From Allodiplogaster sudhausi (Eukaryota > Nematoda > Chromadorea > Rhabditida > Diplogasteridae): a stretch of DNA of 64,000 nucleotides. A program made the translations under genes and the position numbers. How positions within the stretch are numbered: the stretch's first letter is position 1; the number at the start of each line of letters is the position of its first letter. This document shows positions 22,340 through 33,901 of this stretch, piece after piece. The stretch is taken from the NCBI GenBank assembly GCA_945643635.1, contig CALZFC010000267.1, positions 186,001 to 250,000 of the forward strand. The letters are read 5' to 3'. The notes beneath the pieces were generated by a model, which made no database searches, had not been told where the DNA came from, and saw nothing but the letters and a program-made list of their open reading frames with translations.

Positions 22340-22985
22340 TAAATAAAAACATGCCAGTGCACGAATAAATGATGTTCTTGAACGAATGAAGCAAGAATTC
22401 TTAAAAATTAAATCGGCAAGCAAGCAAAAGTGTAGCTTCCACACACGATTGAGCGAAATTACTACCTTTGGCTGGTTCGAAATTCCATGTCGATGACAAT
22501 TTACTCGCTACTTGATGCGGATATCTTGTGAATGGGAAGTAGAGTTGGCAGATGTGACAGAACAACCACACATTCAATCTGTCTAAAATTCGGCATGAGT
22601 GGAAAACGCAGCTGCACTATGGTTTGAATCCCTGTGCGAAAATAGCGTTTAGCTTTAGTTGTTGGATTCTGAGAACATGGAAGTGTTGGTAGCTTGGGCT
22701 CACTCTGTGACAACAACCCCGATGTTGTGAACGAGTATTCCGAACATGTTCCATATTTAGATAGGTTATCGCGAGGCTGTTCTCTGTGAGATAGGACACG
22801 AAACTGCACATTAACAGTATTGCCGAACGGAAGAGGTCAAAGCTGCAAAGCGGTCTAAATATTCCATTTACTATAGCGGACTTAAAACATATGTCGGCCA
22901 CAAACAACAATATGAGATCCTGCAAATTTTCGTCACTAATTTCGTTAGAAATCTTGAAAATCGTTGAAAATTTGATAACATTATG
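22340..22985. promoter_or_regulatory. 5' block of Sre copy C with tRNA-like remnant
   Basis: Homologous to the block ahead of the other Sre copies (GTAGTAATTTCGC... antisense). 22595-22645 reads AGTGGAAAACGCAGCTGCA and GGTTTGAATCCC, resembling degraded A and B boxes of a tRNA on the plus strand. Half of a family-2 element follows at about 22815-22900. Confidence 0.4.
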
Positions 22986-23200
22986 TTAACAGGACGTGAA
23001 AATAACAAACTTGGTGCTACTACCAAACACAATACCACAATGAACATAAATATTCATTCACAGAAAATATCGCAGAAACCATGTTCTCTGGCTCGTGGAC
23101 GGTACTGTATGTACATAGATAGCGGAAGAACCTTAGCGGAAGACCCTTCACAAGTGGTGTGAGGAAGATTTGGAGGGAGAAGATGATGACAGAAATCTTC

Positions 23201-23713
23201 TTAAAGGAGGGCGATCACCGAAAAGTCATTGCCGATTTATGAAACATCTTAGCTATTTTCGAATAGTCTCGGGCATGGGGAAAAAGAAAAAGCAAATGAA
23301 AAAGCACAAAAAAGGTTCCATATTTAAGTATAAGATACTTGAAAGTACAAATTTTGAATGAATTTGTGATTGGTGTCAGTGCAAAAATGGCACTCGATGG
23401 TAGATTAACGGCCACGTACCCATCCCGGGAAGATTAAATTTACAAATATTTCAAGATATTTTTTGGTTTATGCTTTACCACCTTTCTTATGTGAATTTTC
23501 TTGAGTAAACTAAAGAATTTTAGGGAAAACAGTATCAAATTAGTAAACGAGCAATAACATATCGCTTCGAAAAAGAAACGGATTTTTCGAAACCAGCGCT
23601 ACTTTAGCCACCTTGTCTACCGTAATATTTTGAGTAATTAAATGGACTTCCGTTTGAAACCTTTGCACGTTTGAACATACAATTGCAGTTTTTCGGTGAT
23701 CGCCCTTCTTTAA
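23201..23713. mobile_element. TTAA-flanked MITE, family 4 (copy 1)
   Basis: Begins TTAAAGGAGGGCGATCACCG and ends with its near reverse complement CGGTGATCGCCCTTCTTTAA, 513 bp, no coding capacity. TTAA at both ends is the piggyBac-type target signature. The right end stops 2 bp short of the stop codon of the lectin gene, so the element forms that gene's immediate 3' sequence. A second copy is at 49638-50135, and decayed relatives lie at 29691-29822 and 34065-34090. Confidence 0.8.
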
Positions 23714-23715
23714 GC

Positions 23716-26691
23716 TTATGGCTGAGATGGGTAGCAGTAGTTGTCGGTGCTGCATGGAAGTGCCTCGCATGCGTACTCGTAACTGCTCATGCAGTTGCCG
23801 TGCGACCTGGAGAAGTCCAACGGACGCTCCTGGTACTGGAAGACGCAGTCGCCTTCCTTGAGGTATGGCTCGCCTTTTCCCCACGGCGCATAGTCACGGT
23901 ATATGTCGAACTCAAGTGACCAAGATCTTTGCTCCTTGTTTAGATATTTGTGGGGGACAATCGGCCAATCGATGGCGGTTGAGCACACGGAGAAAGAACC
24001 GACATGGAGAATGAACCGACATATAGAATGAACTGACATATGTGCCGTCGGCCCAGAAGTAGCTGCTGTTGACACTCGAATACTCGAGACCAGTCCAGAT
24101 AACGCTGTCATTGTTGAATTCTAGGCACATTCATTAAACTTGAAAGTTTCTTATTCGAGCTGTCACGGAAATTAGTAGACTACAATTTGCCGTACGACTG
24201 TGAATGAATTTGGCCTTGTCGAACGATGTGATCTTGGGCATTCCGACGCCCTTCTTCTTGCAGTTGTTATTTGCCGCACTAGAACAATCGCCTGACTTAT
24301 GATCAATCTATCTTCTCTTTCTCTCACCTCATTCTCGCTCTCTCCAACACACTCTACACCCCTCTCTTCCTTCCTCCCCTCTGTCTCTCTCTCTCTCTTT
24401 CTCTCTAACCGGAAGACAGCCGCAATTGTGACTGGCTCGTAGCAGCCTCCATTTGACGTGTTGTCATCTTCGTTGGAATAGCCGCGCAGCTGAGTCGGAC
24501 AGAAGCAATTAGCTGCAAGAAGAAGGAATTCCCAAAACCCTTTCAAGAATTTCGCAGACCATGCATGAATGCTTTGATCATGTCGGTGGCGGTGAAGTCA
24601 TTGTACCGATTCATGAAGTTGTACCCGGGCGAAGACAATTCGGAGAGATTAGCATTCGACTCGCCTTCCGGCTAAAGGGGATCGCATGTTCAGTTCGATC
24701 TCATTTAAAGGAGGTCCGAGGCGAATAAATAGTGTCTTGTTTTTTCGCCTTATTTGGTCGGGTTGTGCTAGAAACTTCGATTGCAAGTGTCACAAAAATT
24801 TTCATGCCCTGAGGAAACTAACACTGTTTTCTACTTTGAATTCCCAAATATTTTATTTTCCCGCCATTTTCAAAAAATTTTGACGGAGCAACACTGTGGC
24901 CGCTGGGGCCAACCGAGTCACGCCCATGAATTGCATATATGTGGTGCGTGCAACCAACATTGGCCGGGGTTTTCTTAACACGTAGGCTCACATGGCAGTG
25001 GTGCAAACAAAAGTTTCTGGGGAGAGAGGCAAGGGGCAGTAGAACCATTTCTGCTGATTCTTTACTCCGTACTTTTTATCATTCCGTCCAAATCCGTCAG
25101 GGACTTCGTGGTAGTAGTTTTTCCCTTAAGGTCTCCTTTAAGCTGTGGATTGCATCAGTAAAAGAACAAAGATTTTTTTATCATGTTACATCTTTCCAAC
25201 TCATGTTTGAAGTGAATTAATCGCTGTGTCGTATATGTAATTTAATTTACTTTATAATTAAAAAGTGTTGTATGTGTAATTTAATTTTCTTTTTAATAAA
25301 AAAGGATCAATAATGTCTAACATGTCTGGGATGTGATAGTTTATGAGCGCTGAATGGAACATATCGGCAATTTTGGAGGAACATTACTGAGTACAGATGT
25401 ATAATAAAAGGCACCTGCGAGTAGTCGATAGTCATCAGAATTCCGCCAGATGTCTTGAAGCCATTAGCCAACTTGTTCGGGTCGTTCTCAGCTCCCTTTC
25501 TAAAACTCACTCGATTGTAAATTACATGCCATTCGAAACCCAGACCTGTATACGCTCGCAATGACGACAACCACCTGTCGAGATGTTCGGTTGTAGACGG
25601 GACTGGAACTGAACCCGTCCAGCGCCGTCTGGAGACCTCTGAATAAGCTGATCATTTCATGAGATGAGCCATGAGCACACAAAGTGGGAGATGGCAAAAG
25701 TGGATCTGACGTCTCGAGAATGCTCTCCTTCGATCCGTAGAAGGGCAAGTTGATATAATCGACTTGGCCATGATTTCGAAAATAGTCGAGCGGGTAAGTA
25801 AGAGAAGGGTTGCGTGCGTATGTCACGATTCCTTAGTGAAATCTTTGAATGGCGATAATTAATTATGTTGTAGATCATGAACGCTAACCAGCGCGAAGTT
25901 GGAATGGATTTGGACCGAGTGTCACCTGGTAGAGAATGCCCTGGATGAAGGCGATTACCTGTGTGATGTCTTCATCTCTTGTGTCAGAAAGTGATTCCGT
26001 TTTTTTTTATTACAAAACAACAAAATGTAGCTGAGTGATCGCCAAATCCACTAAAGAATGCATGCTGGCCCTATCTCTAATTGCAAGAAACACAGACGTT
26101 GTCGAGTCCATGGCTGCCCATGGCCTGTGACGAATCCACGACGAACATGACATCGAGCCAGAGCTGAGAGGGAGTCGCTCCGCATTTCCCGAACTCATCA
26201 ATCGGTGATTGCTGATGTTAGTTTCTTTTTAAATTACTTACTATATTAGTCTTTTAACGTTCAGCCACCTATTTGATATACGCCATTAATTTGGCTATGT
26301 GAAAACAACTAAAGCCATCGTAATCGTGCACTTCAGAGACTTTTAACAACACACAACTGTTTCCCTTACCGTAGTATTAAACCAATCGTTGTTGTTTGCT
26401 GACTGTGGAGCACATTTGGCGCCTTAATATGAAATAAATGATGTCGCCATGTATGTGAAGTGTGAGAGAAAACGCCAATGGATGCCAAAGTCTTAAAATA
26501 AGAAATGGGACTTACCCAAGACAATGGCGACGATTACCAAGAAGGCTGAAAAAGGAACTTAATAGTTATGGTTAGAAATAAAAAGAGTACTCTATTATTC
26601 CTATGCATTTACATACATTTGTATGAAAATACTGCAGGCATGCCAGGGAATGCTTTTAAGATTAAGGTTAAACAGGCCAACCTGTTTTCAT
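23716..26691 (-). CDS. secreted vWA + C-type lectin domain protein (clec-like)
   Basis: Exons: 26691-26682 (ATG), 26545-26516, 26422-26370, 26211-26098, 25958-25889, 25831-25546, 25499-25415, 24671-24560, 24512-24410, about 24297-24195, about 24119-24043, and a last exon ending TAA at 23716. The first two join to a signal peptide (MKTAFLVIVAIVLG). The vWA domain begins LWLDVMFVVDSSQAMGS, where DSSQ fits a MIDAS start, and continues through VIAFIQGILYQVTLG, RQVVVVIAS and LMTIDYSQ. The lectin half has NCFCP, GMPKITSFDKAKF, WTGLEYS, PWGKGEP, DCVFQYQ and YACEALPC. Nematode proteins of this architecture are secreted and often respond to microbes. Phases fit through exon 9. The junction between exons 9 and 10 does not keep the lectin frame with the obvious sites, so a small error, unusual splice or lesion exists there. 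Confidence 0.75.
24361..24406. repeat. CT-rich tract in lectin-gene intron
   Basis: Pyrimidine-rich microsatellite in the intron after the exon ending at 24410. It gives a long antisense Arg/Glu open frame that is not real coding. Confidence 0.6.
24702..25143. mobile_element. TIR element inside lectin-gene intron
   Basis: Starts TTTAAAGGAGGTCCGAGGC and ends GGTCTCCTTTAAGC, about a 13-bp imperfect TIR. The ends recall the TTAA family at 23201 (TTAAAGGAG). It occupies much of the intron between the vWA exon (25415) and the exon starting 24671, whose acceptor lies just outside. Confidence 0.5.
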
Positions 26692-26699
26692 GGCAGCCG

Positions 26700-27822
26700 C
26701 TATTCCATCGGATGACTTTCGGTTCTGAAAAGCCTCCTGACCCAAATCGGAATCTCCTTTGTTTTGCACTCTTATCACAACAATCCCTTATAAACCACGT
26801 TCGCAAAGGTCAAAATGCTCGCTTAGCTTGAAAGAAGGAAAATTGAGAAAGAGAGAGACAGAGGACACAAGGAATAGAGAAAGATGAGCAGCTCGATCGA
26901 AAGGAGATTAGACGAGTTCATTTCCTATTATTGATTCGGTTGTTATCAGAACGGTCTTATTTGACAAACCCTGGATTGTCACCCGTGCCGTTGTTTTATG
27001 TGCAGTTTGAAACATGAGAGATTATATTTTATCATGTCCGTTTGATGCTTTATTTAGGAATTAGTGTTATCAGGGAGAAGTATAGCGTCCCGTTCTAACT
27101 TTCTTTGCAGTGCAACTTAAAGATAGAGGGCAGCATTCTTTCACTGCATTCACATAATCAACATTTGTTCATCAGCTTGTTGGAATAGAAATAGAATTAC
27201 CAATAAGTGATTCCCCTCAAGTGATTAGGAATACCGCCGCAATAATCTAAGCACAGCCAATGAAAACGATGTTGCACAACATAGACACAAACGAATTTTG
27301 TTCGCTTTTGCAAGCGAAATTCCATTTCAATTCAGTATAATGAAGATCATATTGCAACATTAATTCATGAATAGTCCAGCAAAATATAAACAAATATTTT
27401 GGAAAGCATACCAGGCTAACACAATGAACTACTCAATTTATCTTCTCCACAAAAAACCAACAAACATTTTTTTTGCTTTATAAGATCTGATGAAAAGTTC
27501 GCATTACGGAAGGAGTTGGGCTTGATGTACGACAGCTGTGTTCTTATATATTACATGTGACCTAATGTAGAAGGAGTGCAGGTGATTCTCGGATCTCACT
27601 CCATTCATTATCAACAAAAATAAAAAATAAAATTTGCGTTCTTGTCAAGCGAATCTACAAGCTTTGACATTAAAATTGTGCCGCTTTGCCGAATGAACTA
27701 CTCTCTCTCTCTAACACTTAGTCAAACACCTGCTCCTTCTATTTCATAAAGTTCTATGTGTTGGAGAAAATCGATTGGGAACAACCTTTAATCACCACCA
27801 AAACTCGTCGGCCTTGTTCTGA
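26700..27822. other. intergenic between lectin and Srh-like gene F
   Basis: Divergent promoter region: the lectin start is at 26691 (minus) and gene F starts at 27823 (plus). AT-rich, with no exon, RNA gene or element recognised. Confidence 0.5.
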
Positions 27823-28628
27823 ATGAAGCTGCCTGACTACTACTTCTTGAACAACTTCAAAGTCCTCCTCCAAGTAGTCGGTGGCTTGTCGTTTCTACTC
27901 AACATTTTACTTCTTTTCACCGTCTGGCGCCATTCGGGCAAGATATACGCGAGTTGTCGTGCGTATCTTTCATTCAACATTGTCAGCAGCATATTATTCT
28001 TTTGTCCGACAATATGTTCAAGATGGTTTTCTACCTTGTCTTTGAAATCGTTCAAAATATTAAGAACAAAACTAGGTTGTTCTGATGTTTTGTGATGTCG
28101 CGCTCAACTATCTCCTGCCAGTTGTCTTTCTGCCACCATCGGCTTGCTTCCTCTTCTATGGCTTTCTTTCTCAGTCTGTTGGAGTCTCTCCGGCGATACA
28201 AGCAGTATGTTTTGGTAGAGCTTTATAAGTTAAGACATACACCAATATTAAAGCCACCGATATAATGCTAGCTTGCCTGGCTGTATCTGCGGTAGCTAAT
28301 TGTGCACTTCATAGGCACCAGGTAATTGGTCTCTGCTTTTTTGACAAATGTTACACAATTCAGATTGCAAAAGTTTTTCTTTTATCAAAAGAGCACTATT
28401 ATCGTGCCGATTATCAAAATATCCACGGTTGGCACGTAGCCAAACTTTATCTATTTATTTTAAGACTGTCTTAAAGCCGTCTTCAATGTTTAAACTTGCG
28501 ACATCAACTATTCGAATGCTGCAGATGCTCCTTCTTTCTGTGCCCATTTAAGTTGTCGTCACGCTGTTCTTCCTGTTCACAGATGCACGCTCTGGAAAGG
28601 ATGGCCTAGAAGAAATGGTGAACGAGCT

Positions 28629-28945
28629 ATAGGACCCGTTCGCTGAATAATTAACATGAATTTTTCAACATGTATCAATTCGCACTTGGCTGAAACTTTG
28701 TTTGCGAATCTTTTAGCAAATATTCATTCGTTTGTTGCAAAGTTACAAAAAAAAATAGCTGGGCCACATTTTTGTTTTACAGTAGGCGCTCTCGAATTTC
28801 ACATGCATATGCGCCAAAAGGGGCGGCCAACTATTTGAGTGCTTGCAATCAACATGGCCTTGATCTACAAATGTAGAAAATCATTCCGTTCTTGATTCCT
28901 TTATATTAAGGAATATAAATGGATCATGCAATTTATAGCTCGTTC
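28629..28945. mobile_element. TIR element interrupting gene F
   Basis: The 12-mer GAACGAGCTATA at its left edge recurs inverted (TATAGCTCGTTC) at the right edge. The interior includes GTTACAAA...AGCTGGGCCA, also seen near 19420-19450, so it is dispersed. The left flank codes DGLEEMVNEL and the right flank VPNANNSPLADYTMC, as expected for one extracellular-loop exon split by insertion. Confidence 0.55.
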
Positions 28946-29690
28946 CAAACGCCAACAACAGTCCTCTTGCCGACTACACAATGTGTATGAACGAGCAAAT
29001 CATTCTCACAGTGTCAGGTAGGAGACGCACGCTGCTGCTTGCTGCATGACTGTGTCTCTTCAGAAGAAAGCAACGGCAGTCTTTGCAGGCGTCTACGTTC
29101 TGCAGGTGCTCTTCGTTCTTTTGATGGCCACAGTCGCCTCGCACATTTGGCACTCGATCAATCGGAATGTCATGAGCGCCGCGACAAGAATGCACCATCG
29201 ACAGATGACAATTGCACTCGTCTTTCAGGTCAACTTTTCATTTTCTTTTTTCTCCCCATATTGTGATATTTTTGAAATATATCTCATGAACTGTTTTAAA
29301 TGGAAAAAAATACCTTACACGTATGTACAAGACTTTGTTGAAATTGTGCCTATTTCCTAAAATGCGATTGTGCAATATTTTTGATAAGAAAAAAAGGAAT
29401 GAGAGGTCCAAAGAATACTATGTGCGATGGTATCGTGTTCACGACTAGGTAAGACATTTCTGTCACGAAGCGCGGGAGATATAAAATAATTAATTATTAT
29501 TTACTGCAAAACAATACAATGTTTCAGTAATTCGCTCTAATGGAGAAACGAACCGCGCTATCACGTTATTTCTAGGTGGCGGTTCCAGCATTCTTCGGCT
29601 GCTTACCTCTTACGCTACTCGTGCTCATCTACGCGTTTAGATTGGATAATTACGGTTCGATCACATTAGTTTGCTATCGCAGTGTTCAGT

Positions 29691-29822
29691 TTAAAGTAGG
29701 GCGGTCACGGAAAATAATGAATGTCGCATTCCTGCTTGCTCTTTCGCAGGCCGCACAAACCATTGAAAGAGAGTGCAAAGGGCGGCGCCAATATGAAATC
29801 TCAAAAAAGCCCTCCTTTGAAC
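29691..29822. mobile_element. decayed TTAA-type MITE fragment
   Basis: The left end TTTAAAGTAGGGCGGTCACGGAAAA and right end GCCCTCCTTTGAA match the family-4 TIR (TTAAAGGAGGGCGATCACCGAAAA). It lies in the intron before the TM7 exon of gene F. The same right end plus TM7 exon recurs at 34065-34322. Confidence 0.55.
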
Positions 29823-30467
29823 AGTCAATGACCATGAACTGAAAAGAGTATTCTTCTTCAGAGCTAACTCTCTGCGCCATGTTCTTCTTTTCTCTCTACT
29901 CTCCAGTACACGCAATCTCGCTGTTCCTCGCGACGCCCTCCTATCGACGTTTCATCATTGGCCTCTTCTCGTGTGCTAAGCGATGGATGACTTCTGCAAC
30001 GAGAGGCCAACAGATTTCCACGTCGACATCCGTCGGTTTTCCCCATTCAACGGCGAGAGCTGTTCGATAGGGTGGACTACACTGAGCGTTTCGTAAGTTT
30101 CAACAGATTCAAACGTTTGCTGATAATGTTCAATGATAAAATATTGTGTACGATCTTGCAGTACGTCCAGAAGGCCAACCGACATGAATGTAGTCTGATG
30201 GTGAAAAAACAATTCAAATGATGTAGCAGCCGCGAACTTAAAGTATTCTATAGATTTCAATCTCTGCTTCTTTGCACCTGCCCTACCCTGAATTTTTTTC
30301 ACGTCGCAATATATACATATTGCGATGTGAAAAAATCCTTTCACATTTCACATGATAAATACGTATCATGTGAAATGTTAACAGAAAGTAATCGCCATAA
30401 ATTGATCATCGAGCTGAGACTTTATAGGGGATAGGCACTGAATTTACATTGAATAGTTGTGGGGATT

Positions 30468-30771
30468 AGCGTCTGACGAGAACGATGAAAGCGCGCATAA
30501 TAAGGACGAAGAGAATCAGAGAAAGAGCACCATAAAGATGAAGAACGGCTTGTCGACTCAGATGCCCTGAAAAATGTAAAGGCCACTGTTCAAAAGTAGA
30601 GCTCAAGCTGTATAAAAAATGTTGATACTTTAATATGAGAGGTAGCCGTAGGAGGGAGCTATTGTCGAGGAGCTGTTGTCTATGGAGCGATGTTCGAATG
30701 AGCTGTGTTCGTAGGGGCTGTTTTCGTAAGCAGGTGGGGGATTATAGTAGGATTGGAGGATGGAGTTTTTT
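30468..30771 (-). CDS. possible 3' exons of an unknown membrane protein
   Basis: The minus strand at 30771-30637 reads a Tyr/Ser/Pro-rich tail-like segment (YYNPPPAYENSPYEHSS) with internal E-H-S repeats. After a TTTTCAG acceptor, 30571-30468 reads HLYGALSLILFVLIMRAFIV then a stop, a hydrophobic helix with basic ends typical of a membrane-anchored C-terminus. No family is recognised. The donor joining the two is not visible (the first stretch reaches a TAA), so they may belong to different transcripts or be remnants. Confidence 0.3.
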
Positions 30772-30892
30772 TTCGTAATTGCATGGGAACAGTGCAGCTG
30801 TTGCATCTATGATAAATTTCTTACGTGAAATATCTAAGATAATTTATTTCTAAATGTTTTCAATATAATTGAGCCTACGGATCTGCTGCGTT

Positions 30893-33704
30893 TAGAATTG
30901 CCTATCTTCTCCACAAGGTGAACTCTGAGCCGGCCGTGGCCTATATGGAGGCCATCGACGCGGTCAACCAGTTCGCGATGAAGCTGGTGCAAAAAATAGC
31001 ACAATGATATTTATGTATTTTGATTTAAAAAATAAGGTTTCGATATTTATCTTGCGGACTCACACAAAAATGCGTTCTCATGGAAAGACAAACAGAACTT
31101 GAGAGAATTATTTTCCAGGGAAATTGCAGCAGCATTTTTCCCTAGACTATGACAATTCAATTCAACTTTCTCTCCTCTTCAACAAACGTTATAACGTTTC
31201 TCATTTTCTCAGATTGATTATTTAATTGAGAATGACTTTATTGATTATTTAATTGAGAATGACTTTATTTCTAACTGCTAGAAAATACAATAAAACCAAA
31301 ACGTAAAATCTATTGCGAGAAATTGATTAACAATAAGTATTGCAGATTTTATATTTCTTCCTTCCATGACTTCTTTTATTTCTTCATTCAACATTGACTT
31401 CTTTTATTTCTACATTCTCCCTGCCTTTTATTGTATTGGTAAGTAAAGGTTTTTTTTGCTTCTTTCCGAATTATCTTACAATTTACAGGTGCATTAAATC
31501 AATTTATTAACCTGTTCGTACTTCACAAAATGCCGTCGCAGAACTATATTTTCCTTAAGGTTGATTTACATAATACGTAATACCAATTTAAAAAAATTAA
31601 TTAGACGTACATACATAGCAATAAAATGCATCTGGAAAAATAAACATTATGTGAATGTCACTTCATGTCAGGCGACAATAGCCAGCGATCTTTTATATGT
31701 ATCGAACAATCTCGTCTTATTGTGTTACTACATATCTAACCATGCATCTGATGAGTCTATAGTTTATACTTTTTGCATTCCGATTGGACAATGGATCCGT
31801 ATGAACAGGTCAAACACCATTTATTACGAATTTTTTCTACTGTTGGTTTGGTAATGCAGATTCAGGAAGATAACTCTTAAGAATCACACTCTCTCTCCCT
31901 CTCTAGCTCTTTCTCGGTCTCTCTATTCATGGTTTCTCTTGGTTTTCTCCATATCCACTTATTTTTATATCCTTCTCTACCGGCAATCTCTCCTCTCTCT
32001 CTTCTTCTCTCACTCTCTGTCTCTGTCTCTCTCTTTTTAATATTCCAGCGCCTACCTCATTATTGCCACGAGCATAGAGCGATGCATCGCAGTATATCGA
32101 CCGGTTTTCTTCAAAACAATAGGTTTGCTGAAGTAAAGAATTGTTTATGAAGAAAGTTCTCCCACGACTTTGCATTCCCCCTTCTTTTTAAATAGTTACT
32201 GAACTTCAGCAACGCCCTCGAACCACAATCAGTCAAGGATAATTATATATTGAAGACAATTATTCACAGGATGTTGCAACTCTCGCGTATCCAAACATTT
32301 CTGAAAATTATTCATATTTGTCTAATTATGACAATTCTCGAAAAATTCAGAGGAACAGCTTCTAGTGTTTCAAGCCGCTAAGATCGCCGCAATTTAGAGC
32401 AGAGATATAACTAGAGAGAAAAGGAACGAAGTAGCAACGACATTTGAGAAAATGAATGAATCCAATTGCCAGCTCACAAACATCGCCTCATTGCCATTGG
32501 GGCAATCGCAGGCGTGTGTTTCCTGCTTTACGGCCCATTCGTTATCATTGGCGTCATCATACACGAAAATTACGAGTAAGTACACTTCAAATTTCAAATT
32601 ATCGATTACTGCGTAGATGTCTTAAATTTTGTATGTGTGAGCGATAAAAATTCATATTTTATCTGACGCGACGATCTGATCAAGCAGATTGTAACAAAAA
32701 AGTAAAATAAAACAAAATAAGATATTTTCCTCAATGAATAAAAAGAGTTTATCGCGAGTTTTTTTATGCCATTTTTTACTTCAGCGAATTCTACAAGTCA
32801 AACTTCATGAGAGAAGCATACTACATATACTTTTACATTCTCCAGGTCCTTACAACTGCTTCGTCGAAAAAATCGTAGTTTCTCTCTTAGAATCCGATTA
32901 TAGAACGAGATATGACCCGATTTATTTTTAAATGGAATCTATTATGAGGGGCAAATCTGTAGAAAGTACGGTTTAAAAGAGAAATAGTATATGAGTGATA
33001 CAGGTGTTCTCGATTTGGCTCCCTCAAGTGCTCGTTTGCTCTCTCACAATCGCACTCGTCTATAAGCTTCTCCGTCTACGGTACGTGTATAATATTACTT
33101 TGGCGACATCCTCCACTTTCTCACTTCCGTGACAAGTTTCCTCATAAGCCTAAATGTAAGATGTTTGGTGATGTTTGAATGAGTTTGACTTCCCTTACAA
33201 AAGATGCTCACATGCGACCGGCGGCCAATGTCGTGCCTCGATCATGCTTCTTGTAACTGCGCTCATTTATATCACTTGTCGCTCTCCGGAATTGGTTGGT
33301 TGAATCCAAAAACGTCGTGCCCGAGAACAGATGTCCTTTAATGATCCATCAGTGCACATTGAATTTGTTCACCTAATTCGCTGTTCAGATTTATTTCTTA
33401 CTCTTCTCCGTATTAAGTGTATTCCAGAGCGCGATCCTCTTTGCAGTGTTTCACGGAACGACCTCTGCCCTACCGTTTGCACTTTTTTCTCACCATTTTT
33501 CCATTCATTCATTTACTATATAATATTTTTTACCATGAGTTTGGAAATTTTTCTGAATCCAAAGCTAAGACTTTATTACACAAAACAAACTTATTCTCTC
33601 CCTCTCCACATTCTCTCTTCAGGTATGTAGTCGATCTGTACCTCTACGCACTATTCTCGATAGAGTTTCGACAATCCTTTCGGAGATGTCTCTGCAGATG
33701 CTGA
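30893..33704 (+). CDS. rhodopsin-like GPCR G (peptide-receptor/Srw type)
   Basis: From TM3 on, exons join in frame: 32049-32122 (ATSIERCIAVYRPVFFKT), 32473-32575 (TM4, GVCFLLYGPFVIIGVI), 32785-32845 (EFYKSNFMREAYYIYFY), 33004-33080 (TM5, IWLPQVLVC), 33204-33294 (ASIMLLVTALIYITCRSPE, TM6), 33389-33474, 33623-33704 (YALFSIEFRQSF, TGA). IERCIAVYRP and the Y-A-L-F-S-x-E-F-R motif after TM7 are class-A GPCR signatures, close to nematode Srw/FMRFamide-receptor-like proteins. A likely upstream exon is at about 30896-30988 (EPAVAYMEAIDAVNQFAMKL). It ends in phase 0 while 32049 needs phase 2, so at least one exon (and the start) is not found. It lies on the same strand as gene F but in a different family. 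Confidence 0.65.
31000..32040. other. AT-rich presumed intron of gene G
   Basis: Includes an imperfect direct repeat (TTGATTATTTAATTGAGAATGACTTTATT, 31205-31268) and CT-rich DNA at 31890-32030. No supported exon was seen, though a missing TM-region exon of gene G should lie here. Confidence 0.4.
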
Positions 33705-33901
33705 AGAAGTTATCTCAACAACTCGTTGGGCTCCGCCCACACGACCATTTCGTTAAGAGAGTGGACAAAGATTCTATTATAACCATCGTATTATATTCTC
33801 GAAGATAGATTCGTAGACCTCTCTTTGCATAAATTGTCTTGGGGAGTGGAGCCAGTGAACGATTTCATCAAATAACCATGTGCACTTACAAATATACTAT
33901 C

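Larger units (their letters stand above)
27823..30070 (+). pseudogene. Srh/Str-like serpentine receptor F with stop and insertion
   Basis: Exons: 27823-27981 (ATG; TM1 GLSFLLNILLLFTVW), 28076-28204 (TM2, FCDVALNYLLPVVFLPP, then GFLSQSVGVSP), 28235-28321 (TM3 ending ALHRHQ), about 28526-28625 (TM4), about 28944-29010, about 29063-29229 (TM5, ending MSAATRMHHRQMTIALVFQ), 29576-29654 (TM6), 29907-30070 (TM7, HAISLFLATPSYRRF, tail, TAG). The order and the Q-x-x-I-Q, RHQ and ALVFQ motifs match the nematode Srh/Str chemoreceptor superfamily. Phases match for exons 1-3 and 6-8. In the TM4 exon an in-frame TAA (near 28549) follows MLLLSVPI, while the frame beyond still codes a membrane helix (VVVTLFFLF). 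That exon is also split by a roughly 315-bp element. It is probably a recent pseudogene unless the TAA is spliced out. Confidence 0.65.
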
